A stretch of DNA of 52,337 nucleotides from an uncultured Clostridia bacterium (GCA_947175335.1 CAMWMF010000012.1:1-52337), one strand, 5' to 3'. Shown: positions 38,072 through 49,103, numbered from the stretch's first letter. A program made the numbers and translations. Notes: generated by a model not told the origin, from the letters alone.

Positions 38072-41000
38072 ATGACTAATACAGCTCGAAAGGCACTCAA
38101 CAAAAAACTAATACTTATTTTGATGGCGGCATTGTTGGCGCTGGTCTTGGCATTGCAGGTTGTGTATGCGCCCGCTATTGTTTCCGTGCCCAATACCAAC
38201 CACGGCGGCGATACGACTACTGCCGACCCTATGAACGGCGTTTCGGTTACGTACAAGCAGGCGGACAACGGCTTGGCCGGTTCGGACTATATGCTTACCG
38301 ACGAAACAGTAAGAACCGCATCGAATAAGTCCACGCCTGCACCGAGCAAAACTGTTGACGTAATTATATCTCTTGACGGTACACCAATGATGAAATATGC
38401 GACGGACAACGGATTGTCGGTCGCGCAGGCTGTCGCCACCGAGGGTGGACAAAAGAATTTGGAAAACCTTCGTCGCATACGCGAGAGCGCGGCGAGTGCT
38501 TTATCTAATTATATTATAGAAAGGCGTTATGATTACGGCACGGTAATGAACGCGTTTTCCGCTTCCGTGCGCTATGGCGATATTGCGGCAATCGAGCGCA
38601 ACAGCCATGTCCAAAACGTATTACTTTCCGAAACTTATCTCGCGCCGCAAGCGGTTACCGAAAACTACGTTGACGTTTATGAGTCCGGTATATTCAATTC
38701 GTCGGGCGTTGGCTACGACGGCACGGGCACGGTTGTTGCCGTTGTCGATACAGGCACGGACTACACGCACGAAGTGTTTAACATGGAGCTTGACTCCGAC
38801 ACACTTGCTATTAACAAGGACACGGTTAAGGCGATTGCACCTGCGCTTACCGCAACGTCGCTTTCTGCAATGCTGGGTGAGGCGATAGACGAGGACGATC
38901 TTTACCTTACAACCAAGCTGCCCTATGCATACGATTATGCAGATAAAGACGCCAATGTTTACCCGCACGAATCGCACGGCACGCACGTTGCCGGTATTAT
39001 AGCGGGCAAATCCAACACGATTACGGGCGTTGCTCCCGGTGCGCAAATAGCTACATTCAAGGTTTTCTCCGACTACAACAGCGGCGCAAAGACCGAATGG
39101 ATTTTGGCTGCGCTTAACGACGCCGTATTGCTCGGCGTAGACGCCATAAATATGTCGCTCGGCACGTCGTGCGGATTTTCGCGCGAGGTGGACGAGTTGC
39201 TTATAAACCAAGTTTACGATTCTATTAACGAAGCGGGCATATGCTTGGTTGTTGCAGCGAGCAACGACGGATCGTCGGCGCAAAGCAGTACTTGGGGTAA
39301 CACCAACCTTGCAAGCAATCCCGATTCAGGTACGGTAGGTTCGCCCGGATCTTACAATGCAGCGCTTTCGGTTGCTTCGGTCAGCGGCGTAAAAACCAAA
39401 TACTTTATGTACAACGGCAAGGAAAAATACTTTGCCGAATCGCGCTTGATCGGCAAAATCGAATCTAACGATTTTGTTGCCGGTTTGCTTGGCGACAAAA
39501 CGGAAGGAGAGTTCGAGTATGTTGTTGTTCCCGGTGTAGGCGGGGACAGCGATTATGCCACAGTGGACGTTATGGGCAAAATCGCGGTTGTCAAGCGCGG
39601 CGTAACAAACTTCGAGGACAAGGTGCGCGCGGCACGCGATCAAGGCGCCGTAGGCGTAATAGTATATAACAACGTTTCCGGTACGATTTCCATGTCCGTC
39701 GGTACACAACTGATGATACCCAGCTGCTTCATCACAATGGACCTTTCGAAGGATATGGTAGCGGCGGGCAGCGGCAAAATCAAGCTGTCCACGTCGTACC
39801 TTGCCGGCCCGTTTATGTCCGACTTTTCCAGTTGGGGTTGCTTGCCCAACCTTATTCTCGCGCCCGATATCACTGCGCATGGCGGCGAGATTAACTCGGC
39901 AATAGCAGGCGGCGACCAGTATGACAAGCTTAGCGGCACTTCCATGGCGAGCCCCAACCTCGCCGGTGCGCTTATATTGGTACGCGAATTCGTAAAGGAA
40001 AAGGAACCCAATGCTTCCACCATAGCCATACGCGATGAATCGTACAGCCGTATGATGAGTACCGCAACGATAGTCAAAAACGAGGATGGCAATCCCTATT
40101 CGCCGCGTAAGCAGGGCGCCGGTATTGCCGATATTTCTCATTCCATAAACACTCCCGCATATCTTACTGTGGACGGTTTGAACAAACCCAAGCTTTCGCT
40201 CGGCGACGATCCCGAACGCACGGGTGTGTATGAATTGAAGTTCAATCTTGTCAATGATTCCAGCAGCGCCGTAAGCTATTCGCTCGATCAGTACGTTATG
40301 ACGGAAAGCATGTCCAGCGACGATCGCACAGTTTCGGAAAAAGCGCATTTGTTTACCGACACTACCAATACCTATTCTGTAAAGACAAGAAAGGGTAGCG
40401 CTAAGCTTACGGGGCGCAGCGTTTTGGTCAGCGGTTACGGCGAAGCGGAAATTACGGTCAAAATCGAGCTTTCCGCAGAGAATAAGCAGTATTTGAACAG
40501 TCTTTTCCTTAATGGTATGTTTGTGGAAGGCTACGTGTTGCTCAAAAACCAAAACCCCCATGGCATAGACCTTAACATACCTTATATGGCGTTTTACGGC
40601 GACTGGGCTGACGCGCCGATGTTGGACGTTACAGAATACGAAGTTGGCGAATCCGCAGTAGATACTTCGGTATTGGAAGACGAAAAGCTTAAAGCCGACG
40701 TTCACGGCACACTGCCGTACTCGGGCTTTTACTCGGCATGGTCGACGGATAATATAGGCTATTACGGTATGGGCGCGTTTGCATTCAACCTTGCAAGCGG
40801 CTATACTAAGCCCGTAACGCGCGAAAGATACGCCGCGCTTACAACCAACTCCGACGGCGACTATATGTTGTATATGATTAATGCCGGCTTGTTGCGTAAC
40901 GCAAAGTATGTGGAAATGGAAATACGCAACAGCGCAACGGGCGAGCTTATATGGACGGGCGTCGACTACAATGCGCGCAAGTCTCATTCCAGCGGTGGTG

Positions 41001-44000
41001 CGCAAACGGGCGGTATGGTTCTTATCGAGCTTGATATTCGCAAGCTCAATTTGCCCAACAACGCAAAGTACACGTTTAACATGACGTGCTATCTCGACTG
41101 GAAAAAAGATAACGAATATATCGGCGATTATACCGACCAAATAGACAAAATGGACGAGTACAAGTACGGCAACAAAAATACTTTCTCGTTCGAATTCACT
41201 GTGGACAACGAAGCACCGCAGCTTACAAGGGCGTCCGTCCGCAAGATAGAAAGCGGCACGTCCACAAGATACCAGCTTGAATTGGGCTTGTACGACAACC
41301 ATTATATGCAGGGCTTCGGCGTGTACACGTACAGCAGCAAGGAAATGATAAACGGCTATGAACGCCTTATGGATCAGTTAAGCTTAAAAGACGGCTTAAT
41401 CCCCGTAAACGGCGATTTCAATACCGAAACGTTGTTTACAATGGATATTTCCGGATACTGGAATAAGATAATGGAAAACGATGGCAAGCTGTACTTAACA
41501 CTGTACGACTACGCCAAAAACCTAAGCTCATACGAGATAGTTATCAACGAGGACGGCGACGGTTCCGCCAACCCCGACGCGTCGTTGATTGTTGCGCCCA
41601 AAACAGATTTGATTATTGCCAAAAAGCGCAACGTTCGCGACGATTATACGCTCAAAATTTACGAGCAGCTTGATTTCGAGACTTTGCTCACAGTCAGTGC
41701 AAACGTCAATGAGGGCACCGATTTGCCTGCTCAGTATCAGGAAGGATACTGGATGAAAAACCTCGCTTGGGAAATCGAAGACGAATCTGTTGCGACAATA
41801 ACGGATGAGGGCATGTTAACGGCGAGAAAGACAGGTGAAACGTATCTTAAAATACACACGCCCAATGTTAGCGCATATGACGAAACCGATACACAGCACT
41901 GTCTTAAATTCAAAATAACTGTTACTACCGAGCAGCTGGCCGGCGGCTTAAAGATTACCGGCGTGGAAATGTCTGCGACGTCAGTCAATTTGGAACGTGG
42001 TGAAACGATTACCATTTCTGCGCGCGTTAAGCCGTACGATTACGAAGGCGAGTATCAGCTTGCTTGGGAAGCGACGGGCGACGGCTTTATTGTGTCGTAC
42101 GAAGTATCCGAGGATGGCAATTCAATTACGCTTAAAGCGTTAAAGAGTGGGTATTCTCGCGTAAAGGCCAACATTGTCGGACGGTACGATTCAGGTTACT
42201 GTGACGTCAATGTATTGCAGGAATTCACGGTTAGCGACAATGTTTATTTGCGCTCGTACACAGGCCGTGGCGGCGACTGGGTCAACGAAAACGGCGAGGT
42301 AGAGCATAACGTTGTGGAAATTCCCAAGGATTTGGGCGTTTCGTACATATATCCCAGCGCGTTTTATGGCAATGAGTACATAGAAAAGGTTATCATTCCC
42401 GAAGGAATAACCTCCATTATGCGTGCAACGTTCTTCAATTGCTCAAATCTCCGCGAGGTCGTTCTTCCCGAATCGCTCACCACCATAGACTACTTGGCGT
42501 TTGCCAACTGCAACAAGCTGGAAAAAATAAATCTCGGCAACGTTCAGTCCATAGGTGATTCGTCGTTCTGGGGTTGCGCGATTGAAAATCCCGATTTATC
42601 TAAATGCACGTATATAGACAAATACGCATTTGCGTACAGCCAGGTTACAACTTTGGATTTGTCGCGTGTCGGTATGATAGGCGGTGGCGCGTTTGCGTAC
42701 TGCCGAGGCTTAACGTCGGTTGTAATACCCGAAAATACCTCGTTGGAATATGACACATTGTATTTGACGAGCGCCTCGCCGAGAAATATGGGCGGCGTCT
42801 TCGCGTTTTGCACCAATCTCAAAAAAGTCACGATCAAGTCACGTACGGTAGGCGACAGCGCGTTCTTTGCATGTTTTAGTATAGAAAGCGTTATCTTCGA
42901 AAACGATGTGGATGTTATAGGCGAGATGGCGTTTGCGCACTGCTATGATCTTAAAAACGTCACTTTCTACGGCAAGGCGTACAAAATAAGCGATATGGCT
43001 TTCTATATGGACATAGAGCTTGAGGAAATAACTTTGCCCGACGGTTTGACGATAATGGGCAGCAGCGTATTCGGCAACTGCAGAAAGCTTTCTTCCGTAA
43101 AGATTTCGTCCGGTGCAATGCTCGACAATATCAGCGCCGGCTCGCTCGGTGGACTTGATATAGAAGAATTTGTTGTGGAAAACGGCAATAAATATCTTTC
43201 GTCCGAGGACGGCGTTTTGTATGACAAGGCCAAGAAAAAGCTGATTGCTTATCCTACGGCAAGGGAGACCGAAGGTACGTTTACTGTGCCCGACAGTGTA
43301 CTCACCATAGGCACGGGTGCGTTTGCAAGGGTGGATACACTTCAAGTAATCAACCTTAACAATGTCGAATATATCGAGTCGGAAGCTTTCTTTAACGCTA
43401 TGTTCATAAACGGTGACGGTAATGTCAGTTATTTGAATTTTGAAGGCATTAACAACATTAAGTATATCGGTGAATACGCGTTTTATAGATCGGTTATTGC
43501 AACGTTGCCCATATCCGAAGATAACACTACATATATAGGCGATAGGGCGTTCTATATGGCTTCGGTGTATCATGGAAGCTTTGGAACTGTCAATCCTACG
43601 TTGACAATACCCAAAAACTTAAAATATTTAGGTGACTACGCTTTTGCCGGTGGCGTCGTAACTTCCTCGACGTCCAATGATAAGTTCGTATTCTCTAACG
43701 AATTTACTAATGTCACGTTTGCTAAAAGCTCTATCAAGCGCGTGGGTAAAGGGGTATTTGCGTACAATAATCTGCTCAGCAATGTCGATTTTGGCAACTT
43801 AGAAGCTATAAGCGACAGTATGTTTGAAAATTGTGCTTGGACTGCACAATCGTCTAGAAGCGGTATAAAGGCAATCAATATACCGAATACGGTTAAGACA
43901 ATAGGCAGCAGAGCGTTTATGGGCGACTACATGCTTACGAGCGTTACTTTGCCGTCGAGCTTGACCGAGATTGCGAACAATGCGTTTAACGGCACGGCTA

Positions 44001-45538
44001 TTACTTCGTTACAATTGCCTGACGGCGTGACGCGCATAGGCACGGGCGCTTTCGAGGACTCCAAGCTTCAAAGCATAACGCTTCCGTCAGCTACTACCGC
44101 AATCGGCAATAGAGCTTTTGCCGGCACGCCTTTGACCGCAGTTAGCTACAAATCAAATAGCGGAGTCAAGACAATAGGCAACGGTGCGTTTAGGGACTGT
44201 GAGTCGCTTGTTACCGCCGAGTTCCCGTATGCCGAAACGATAGGCGACAATGCCTTTGCCGGCTGCAAAGCGCTTGAACATATCGACTTGTCGGCGTTAG
44301 TTACGTTGGGCGCAGGCGCGTTTACAGACTGCGAAGCACTGGGTGCAATCGTAATGAACAACGTTGAAACTATAGGCGAGCGTGCCTTTGCGGGCGCGAC
44401 TAATGTTTCAGCCGTAACAATGCCCAATATTCAAAAGATCGGTGCGGAAGCGTTTAGCGGCACTATCATAACTGCTGTCGAGCTACCCGAATGCTTTGTG
44501 ACCGCGGAGGATCAAGCGTTCTACGGTGCTAATTCGCTTAAGTCCATCACAATAGACGAAAAGAACGGCACATACAAGAGCTTAGACGGAGTGCTGTATA
44601 GTGTAAACAAAAACGGCACGTATTCGTTAGTCAGCTATCCTGCCGGCAAGACGGACACGGAATACACTGTTTACTACAAAACGAGCAAGCTTAACGCATA
44701 CGCGTTCAACAGCAACACATCGTTGCAAACGGTAGTACTTCCGGTGTACTTGCAGGTAATCGGCAAATCGGCAATGAACGGCATGACAGGCCTTACTTCG
44801 TTGTATTTGAATGCTGTCAATGCTCCGACGCTTGAAAGCCATGCTTATATGGTATATCCCGAAAATGGTGACGACGACGGCGCGGGCAGCAGTTCGGAAG
44901 CTGACGACGGTGTTGTCAGCGACGATAACGTCGACAACGACAATGAATTAATCGAGCGCAACGACGGCGTGTTCACCAACTTCTACGACAACTTTAATTT
45001 TGCTTTTGCAGACGCCGATAAGGCACAACTGAAAATATACATTCCGTACAATGCAAACGGTTATGACGGAATTGTATGGAAGCAGTACGTAGGCAAATGC
45101 TTAGTAACCGACACTAAGTTACATATCACTCTTGCGACGCTCGAGCTTATAGAGGATATGCAAGCCGAGCTTGCTAAGGAAACGAATGACAAGGACAATA
45201 TTCGCGCTTTGCTTGACGATTACAACATGGTTACGGCTGCTCAGCAAAAGTTTATTAAGGGCGAATATGATTACAGCTATGTAGACGACGCAGGTAATAC
45301 GGTAAGCATCGACGCGGCATACTACAACGGAATACTTGGCGGTGTAAATTACTATCAAGAATTGTCCAATCGTTTGGGTGGCTCAGGAATAGCTTCGTCC
45401 GCTACCGATTCCGCATCGCACACGGTAGCGTTGGCTTTGTCCGACGAGTCTGTTGTTCCTGTAATAGCGATAATCGCCGTGTTGTGCTTGCTTGCTTTGT
45501 CAGCATTAACTATAACTGCAAAAAGGAGGGGCAAATAA
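38072..45538 (+). CDS. Giant membrane-anchored subtilase with PA, Ig-like and BspA LRR modules
   Basis: A 2488-residue surface protease. An N-terminal signal sequence (hydrophobic 14-33) is followed by a propeptide-like region. The S8 domain has the full catalytic triad: D226 (VVDTGTDYTH), H302 (HGTHVAGIIAG) and S624 (GTSMASPNLAGA). A PA-type insert lies between H and S (about 440-590). C5a-peptidase-like Fn3 domains follow (about 690-1190), then two Big_2-like Ig modules (about 1190-1390). A long array of BspA/LRR_5 repeats (about 1410-2240; units like IGDRAFYMASV and IGNGAFRDCESL) comes next. A C-terminal transmembrane helix (about 2458-2480) with a KRRGK tail anchors it; there is no LPXTG. 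The ATG follows GAGAGGA. It starts an operon with further surface proteins and a peptide-type binding protein. Confidence 0.92.
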   Translation: MTNTARKALNKKLILILMAALLALVLALQVVYAPAIVSVPNTNHGGDTTTADPMNGVSVTYKQADNGLAGSDYMLTDETVRTASNKSTPAPSKTVDVIISLDGTPMMKYATDNGLSVAQAVATEGGQKNLENLRRIRESAASALSNYIIERRYDYGTVMNAFSASVRYGDIAAIERNSHVQNVLLSETYLAPQAVTENYVDVYESGIFNSSGVGYDGTGTVVAVVDTGTDYTHEVFNMELDSDTLAINKDTVKAIAPALTATSLSAMLGEAIDEDDLYLTTKLPYAYDYADKDANVYPHESHGTHVAGIIAGKSNTITGVAPGAQIATFKVFSDYNSGAKTEWILAALNDAVLLGVDAINMSLGTSCGFSREVDELLINQVYDSINEAGICLVVAASNDGSSAQSSTWGNTNLASNPDSGTVGSPGSYNAALSVASVSGVKTKYFMYNGKEKYFAESRLIGKIESNDFVAGLLGDKTEGEFEYVVVPGVGGDSDYATVDVMGKIAVVKRGVTNFEDKVRAARDQGAVGVIVYNNVSGTISMSVGTQLMIPSCFITMDLSKDMVAAGSGKIKLSTSYLAGPFMSDFSSWGCLPNLILAPDITAHGGEINSAIAGGDQYDKLSGTSMASPNLAGALILVREFVKEKEPNASTIAIRDESYSRMMSTATIVKNEDGNPYSPRKQGAGIADISHSINTPAYLTVDGLNKPKLSLGDDPERTGVYELKFNLVNDSSSAVSYSLDQYVMTESMSSDDRTVSEKAHLFTDTTNTYSVKTRKGSAKLTGRSVLVSGYGEAEITVKIELSAENKQYLNSLFLNGMFVEGYVLLKNQNPHGIDLNIPYMAFYGDWADAPMLDVTEYEVGESAVDTSVLEDEKLKADVHGTLPYSGFYSAWSTDNIGYYGMGAFAFNLASGYTKPVTRERYAALTTNSDGDYMLYMINAGLLRNAKYVEMEIRNSATGELIWTGVDYNARKSHSSGGAQTGGMVLIELDIRKLNLPNNAKYTFNMTCYLDWKKDNEYIGDYTDQIDKMDEYKYGNKNTFSFEFTVDNEAPQLTRASVRKIESGTSTRYQLELGLYDNHYMQGFGVYTYSSKEMINGYERLMDQLSLKDGLIPVNGDFNTETLFTMDISGYWNKIMENDGKLYLTLYDYAKNLSSYEIVINEDGDGSANPDASLIVAPKTDLIIAKKRNVRDDYTLKIYEQLDFETLLTVSANVNEGTDLPAQYQEGYWMKNLAWEIEDESVATITDEGMLTARKTGETYLKIHTPNVSAYDETDTQHCLKFKITVTTEQLAGGLKITGVEMSATSVNLERGETITISARVKPYDYEGEYQLAWEATGDGFIVSYEVSEDGNSITLKALKSGYSRVKANIVGRYDSGYCDVNVLQEFTVSDNVYLRSYTGRGGDWVNENGEVEHNVVEIPKDLGVSYIYPSAFYGNEYIEKVIIPEGITSIMRATFFNCSNLREVVLPESLTTIDYLAFANCNKLEKINLGNVQSIGDSSFWGCAIENPDLSKCTYIDKYAFAYSQVTTLDLSRVGMIGGGAFAYCRGLTSVVIPENTSLEYDTLYLTSASPRNMGGVFAFCTNLKKVTIKSRTVGDSAFFACFSIESVIFENDVDVIGEMAFAHCYDLKNVTFYGKAYKISDMAFYMDIELEEITLPDGLTIMGSSVFGNCRKLSSVKISSGAMLDNISAGSLGGLDIEEFVVENGNKYLSSEDGVLYDKAKKKLIAYPTARETEGTFTVPDSVLTIGTGAFARVDTLQVINLNNVEYIESEAFFNAMFINGDGNVSYLNFEGINNIKYIGEYAFYRSVIATLPISEDNTTYIGDRAFYMASVYHGSFGTVNPTLTIPKNLKYLGDYAFAGGVVTSSTSNDKFVFSNEFTNVTFAKSSIKRVGKGVFAYNNLLSNVDFGNLEAISDSMFENCAWTAQSSRSGIKAINIPNTVKTIGSRAFMGDYMLTSVTLPSSLTEIANNAFNGTAITSLQLPDGVTRIGTGAFEDSKLQSITLPSATTAIGNRAFAGTPLTAVSYKSNSGVKTIGNGAFRDCESLVTAEFPYAETIGDNAFAGCKALEHIDLSALVTLGAGAFTDCEALGAIVMNNVETIGERAFAGATNVSAVTMPNIQKIGAEAFSGTIITAVELPECFVTAEDQAFYGANSLKSITIDEKNGTYKSLDGVLYSVNKNGTYSLVSYPAGKTDTEYTVYYKTSKLNAYAFNSNTSLQTVVLPVYLQVIGKSAMNGMTGLTSLYLNAVNAPTLESHAYMVYPENGDDDGAGSSSEADDGVVSDDNVDNDNELIERNDGVFTNFYDNFNFAFADADKAQLKIYIPYNANGYDGIVWKQYVGKCLVTDTKLHITLATLELIEDMQAELAKETNDKDNIRALLDDYNMVTAAQQKFIKGEYDYSYVDDAGNTVSIDAAYYNGILGGVNYYQELSNRLGGSGIASSATDSASHTVALALSDESVVPVIAIIAVLCLLALSALTITAKRRGK

Positions 45539-47550
45539 TGGCTGAGGTCAAGAATACTAAAAAGAAGCCTGTCGCCAAAAAGTCCGCGCAAAATGCTGCG
45601 GACACTGTGACGGAAAATCTTGAAGCTACTGTTCCCGAAGCTGCGGCTGCTACGGAACAACCGATAGAACAAGCCGCAACTAAAAAGCCCGCTTCAACTA
45701 AAAAAACTGCTTCAACTAAAAAGCCCGCCGCTAAAAAATCGTCCAAACAAACGACAAAGACGACGATTTCCGAACAGCCTGAAACTGCGGCGGTGATAGC
45801 TGACGAGCAAGTTGCAGATACTGCCGAACACACGGAAACCGAACCGGCAACCGAGCCTACGCCCGATATTGTAGAACAGCCTGTTGCTACAGACGAGCAA
45901 AAAGTAGACGAACCCAAGGCCGAAAGCGTTGCCGAGCAAAAAGCTGACGAACTTAAGTCCGAAAATGCTGCTGAGCAAAAAGAGCCGGTAGCGCAAAGCG
46001 AAAAGCCGACCAAAACATCCGGTAAAAAGTTCCCGCTCAGCAAGAACATGATAATCATTTTGTCGTGCGTGCTTGCGCTTGTAATTGTCGGAGTTATACT
46101 TGCCGTATGTCTTACGTCTTGTAAAGGCGGTGACGGCAATAGCAAACAGTATACGGTCACATTCATAGTAGACGGCGAAGTGATGACTACGTACACACTG
46201 TCTGCGGGCGAAACAGTAAAAGCACCCGAAAATAATCCAACCAAGGAAATGCACGAATTCGCGGGCTGGGCTTGGGAAAACCCGAATAATGCGAGCCAAA
46301 CTCAAATGTTTGAATTCGGCACCAAAATATCTCAAAACATAACGCTCGTTGCTAAGTTCCGCGGCAAAACGTGGGTAAAGATTACATTAGACCCCAACGG
46401 CGGCACATTTGACGCCGACGCGCAGGTCGAGTTGTTAGTCGCTACCGCTTCCGGAAATCAAATTGCCGAGCCGAATGATAAACCCACTCGAATCGGATAT
46501 ACGTTTAACGGTTGGTTTACGGAAAAAGAGTGCTACAACAAGTTCACATTTGACGTACTTCCCGTAGAAAACTTCACGTTGTATGCCGATTGGGCAAAAG
46601 ACACCGAAAATTTTGTTTACGTGACTTATTACGGCAACGGCGAAGAGCTGCGCGTCGATCCCGTGCGCAAAGGAGAAGACGTTGTTTTGCCCGATTTCTT
46701 TGCAGATAACAGCGATATCGTCGTAGGCGATTGGATGATAGACAACAATCCAAACAAGCCGTACACAGCCGGTAAGGCTACCGACGACCTGCATTTGTAC
46801 GTCAACTATTATACGGACGGATTGGAGTTCAACGTTGTAAGGACTACTGCAACGGTTACAGGCTATAACGGTACGGCTACCGAGGTTATAGTACCGTCCG
46901 CGTATAACGGCAGAACGGTTACCGGTATCGGTTCTTACGCGTTTTACAGAACGGGTCAGCTTCCTGCGATTACGTCGATTAAGCTTCCGGATACGATTGC
47001 CACAATAGGCGAAGGCGCCTTTTACGACTGTCAGTATCTCGTGTCTGTCAATCTTACGAGCAATGTAACTTCTATCGGCAAGAATGCGTTTTATCGCAAC
47101 ACAAGGCTTAGATCGATAGGTGACATAACGAGCGTGGAAAATTTGGGCGCCGGCGCGTTTAACGGTTGCAAGGATTTGCGCGAAATAACGCTCGGGAATT
47201 TATTGACAGTAATAGGCGATTACACATTTAACGACTGTGCATCGCTTACAAAAATCGATTTGTCCGACGCATTGACCGAAATAGGCGAATACGCTTTCAG
47301 CGGTTGCACTGCGTTAACGTCTGTCGATTTGGACTCGCTTATTTTGGACTCGATTGCCGACAACGCTTTTGCCGATTGTTTAGGGTTGACGGAAGTCAAT
47401 ATCGCAAAAACAAGCGGCGAGGTGGTTATGCAGGGTAATCCGTTTGCGGGCTGCCGAAACGTAACTGTATACGTTCCGTCGGCGTTGCTCGAAACGTATC
47501 AAAACAACACAAACAACACTCAATTCAAGGATAAATTTGCGACAAGGTAA
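45538..47550 (+). CDS. Type II membrane protein: Lys/Ala cytoplasmic tail, InlB-type repeats, LRR_5
   Basis: A 670-residue protein starting at ATG 45538, which shares a base with the protease stop and has an AAGGAGGGG site. Residues 1-165 are low complexity: KKPVAKKSA and STKKPAAKKSSK units followed by a Glu/Ala/Pro-rich acidic stretch. A single membrane helix (about 170-192) follows, placing that tail in the cytoplasm. Outside are InlB/Listeria-Bacteroides-type repeats (about 204-400; FAGWAW, GYTFNGWFTE, TLYADW motifs) and BspA-type LRRs (about 450-650). The tail resembles that of the ABC ATPase at 7687-9621. The function is unknown; adhesion or protein-protein contact is likely. Confidence 0.85.
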   Translation: MAEVKNTKKKPVAKKSAQNAADTVTENLEATVPEAAAATEQPIEQAATKKPASTKKTASTKKPAAKKSSKQTTKTTISEQPETAAVIADEQVADTAEHTETEPATEPTPDIVEQPVATDEQKVDEPKAESVAEQKADELKSENAAEQKEPVAQSEKPTKTSGKKFPLSKNMIIILSCVLALVIVGVILAVCLTSCKGGDGNSKQYTVTFIVDGEVMTTYTLSAGETVKAPENNPTKEMHEFAGWAWENPNNASQTQMFEFGTKISQNITLVAKFRGKTWVKITLDPNGGTFDADAQVELLVATASGNQIAEPNDKPTRIGYTFNGWFTEKECYNKFTFDVLPVENFTLYADWAKDTENFVYVTYYGNGEELRVDPVRKGEDVVLPDFFADNSDIVVGDWMIDNNPNKPYTAGKATDDLHLYVNYYTDGLEFNVVRTTATVTGYNGTATEVIVPSAYNGRTVTGIGSYAFYRTGQLPAITSIKLPDTIATIGEGAFYDCQYLVSVNLTSNVTSIGKNAFYRNTRLRSIGDITSVENLGAGAFNGCKDLREITLGNLLTVIGDYTFNDCASLTKIDLSDALTEIGEYAFSGCTALTSVDLDSLILDSIADNAFADCLGLTEVNIAKTSGEVVMQGNPFAGCRNVTVYVPSALLETYQNNTNNTQFKDKFATR

Positions 47551-47554
47551 TCAA

Positions 47555-49066
47555 ATGCAAAAAGTAGTTTCCAAAAAACGCAGAAAGCTTGTTCTGTCCA
47601 TAATGTTGGCTGTGGTCGCGGCGCTCGGCATATTCGTTTTTGTTGCATGCTCGGACGACGTTACCGAGAATGATTTTAAAGCAAAAGGGTATACCGTTGC
47701 CGTTACGTACGATTTTCAGGGCGGCACGTACAATAACAAAACGTATACGCGCCTTCTTGTTAAGCCTGACAGTAAGCTCCCCGTGCCGAATTCGGATAAA
47801 GGCGGTGTTCGTATTCCGTCAAAAACCGGATATTCGTTTAGGGGCTATTACTTGCCTGAGATCGACGCAGGCGGCAATGTAAAAAAAGACAGTGACGGCA
47901 ACGTTATAGTCAGCGACACTGCTTGGAACTTCGATAGCGATACTGTAGCCGACAAGGACGTAACGTTGTATGCCAAGTGGTGGGATAATTACAAAGTAGT
48001 TTTACATTACGGCAGCACGTATGACAAAACCAAAGAAATCACACTGCAACGCAACCAAGACGGCAGTCCGACAGACTTGTCTTCATCGCCGTTAAGGGTG
48101 GATAATTACACGTTCTTGTCTTACAATCTTGTTAAGGACAGCGAAAACGAAGAAACGGCTTTGACTGATTTTCCGTACAAGTGGAATGACACGGCGTTTA
48201 GCGGCGATTCTATGGTTATGGATGTATGGGGTAAGTCACTCGACGGCGTTTACATACTTGTAAAGAATGCAAGCGATTTGCGCATTTCCTCCGTAGGGGA
48301 AGCTACCAATTACTATTTGCTTGCCGACATCGATATGAAGGGCGCCACGTACGACAACGATAACGATAAGAATAAAAATCAAATTCCCAAATCGTATCGC
48401 GGCAAGTTTGTGGGCAATGGTCATACCATAAGCAATTTCAAGATGACTCTGCGCACTCCTGACCAATCGTACGACAGTTTCGGACTGTTTAGAACATTGG
48501 AAAACGGTGCGGAAATAACGGACGTCACATTCAAGGATATTACGCTTAGCTACGATTTAACCAACGCTAACATACAAAGTTATTATTTGGGTATGCTTGC
48601 AGGTCAAAGCAGTGCGGGTGTGGTTGTTAAGAACGTAAACTTCACTACGAGCGAACAGGGCAACAACACCTTTGAGTACTTGATTGGCGTTGGAGTAAGC
48701 AATGATAATCTCAATATTGCGAGCGATATGCTAATCGCACAAAAGCCCACATCGGTTACTTTGCAGGATTGCGCTGCGACCGGCATAAAATACGTGCATT
48801 CCACCGCGGTTATAACCGCCGACAAAGAATTCGTTCTGTACGTTAAGTACACCAATGAAGACGGGGTAATCACGTTAGGCGAGGACGCTATATACGGATT
48901 GGCGCAAAGAAACGATAACGGCGGCTATGACGAAAAGAGAATTAAGGAATATTCGTACGTTTCCGCCAACAAATATCAGCTCACTCGATTGAGATACGTA
49001 TATGATGTAGAGTTCACAATCGAAAACGGTGAGATATCCGCAACAATGGTTTTGGTTTCACAATAA
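47555..49066 (+). CDS. InlB-repeat surface lipoprotein
   Basis: A 503-residue lipoprotein (basic N-terminus KKRRK, hydrophobic segment, lipobox FVAC with C32). The ATG at 47555 lies 4 bp after the preceding stop. InlB/Flg_new-type repeats are visible at about 48-150 (GYSFRGYYLPE, VTLYAKWWDN) and less clearly at about 150-230. The C-terminal part (about 235-420) resembles a GLUG-type or beta-helical adhesin segment (KFVGNGHTISNFKMTL; GLFRTLENGAEITDVTFKDI). No enzyme motif is seen. It belongs to the protease operon. Confidence 0.82.
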   Translation: MQKVVSKKRRKLVLSIMLAVVAALGIFVFVACSDDVTENDFKAKGYTVAVTYDFQGGTYNNKTYTRLLVKPDSKLPVPNSDKGGVRIPSKTGYSFRGYYLPEIDAGGNVKKDSDGNVIVSDTAWNFDSDTVADKDVTLYAKWWDNYKVVLHYGSTYDKTKEITLQRNQDGSPTDLSSSPLRVDNYTFLSYNLVKDSENEETALTDFPYKWNDTAFSGDSMVMDVWGKSLDGVYILVKNASDLRISSVGEATNYYLLADIDMKGATYDNDNDKNKNQIPKSYRGKFVGNGHTISNFKMTLRTPDQSYDSFGLFRTLENGAEITDVTFKDITLSYDLTNANIQSYYLGMLAGQSSAGVVVKNVNFTTSEQGNNTFEYLIGVGVSNDNLNIASDMLIAQKPTSVTLQDCAATGIKYVHSTAVITADKEFVLYVKYTNEDGVITLGEDAIYGLAQRNDNGGYDEKRIKEYSYVSANKYQLTRLRYVYDVEFTIENGEISATMVLVSQ

Positions 49067-49103
49067 CAACATATTACAAACTTTGGTAAATTCAGGAGGT
49101 ATC

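Noticed and set aside
39326-41302. A 658-codon open frame on the minus strand opposite the giant protease
   Set aside because: It is antisense to a clear S8 protease with a full catalytic triad, has no recognisable domain or ribosome site, and arises from codon bias of the real gene. The same applies to the long minus-strand frames at 26380-27480 and 13289-14506.
44870-45538. LPXTG-type sortase anchoring of the giant protease
   Set aside because: No LPXTG-like motif precedes the C-terminal hydrophobic segment; the KRRGK end fits a simple membrane anchor.
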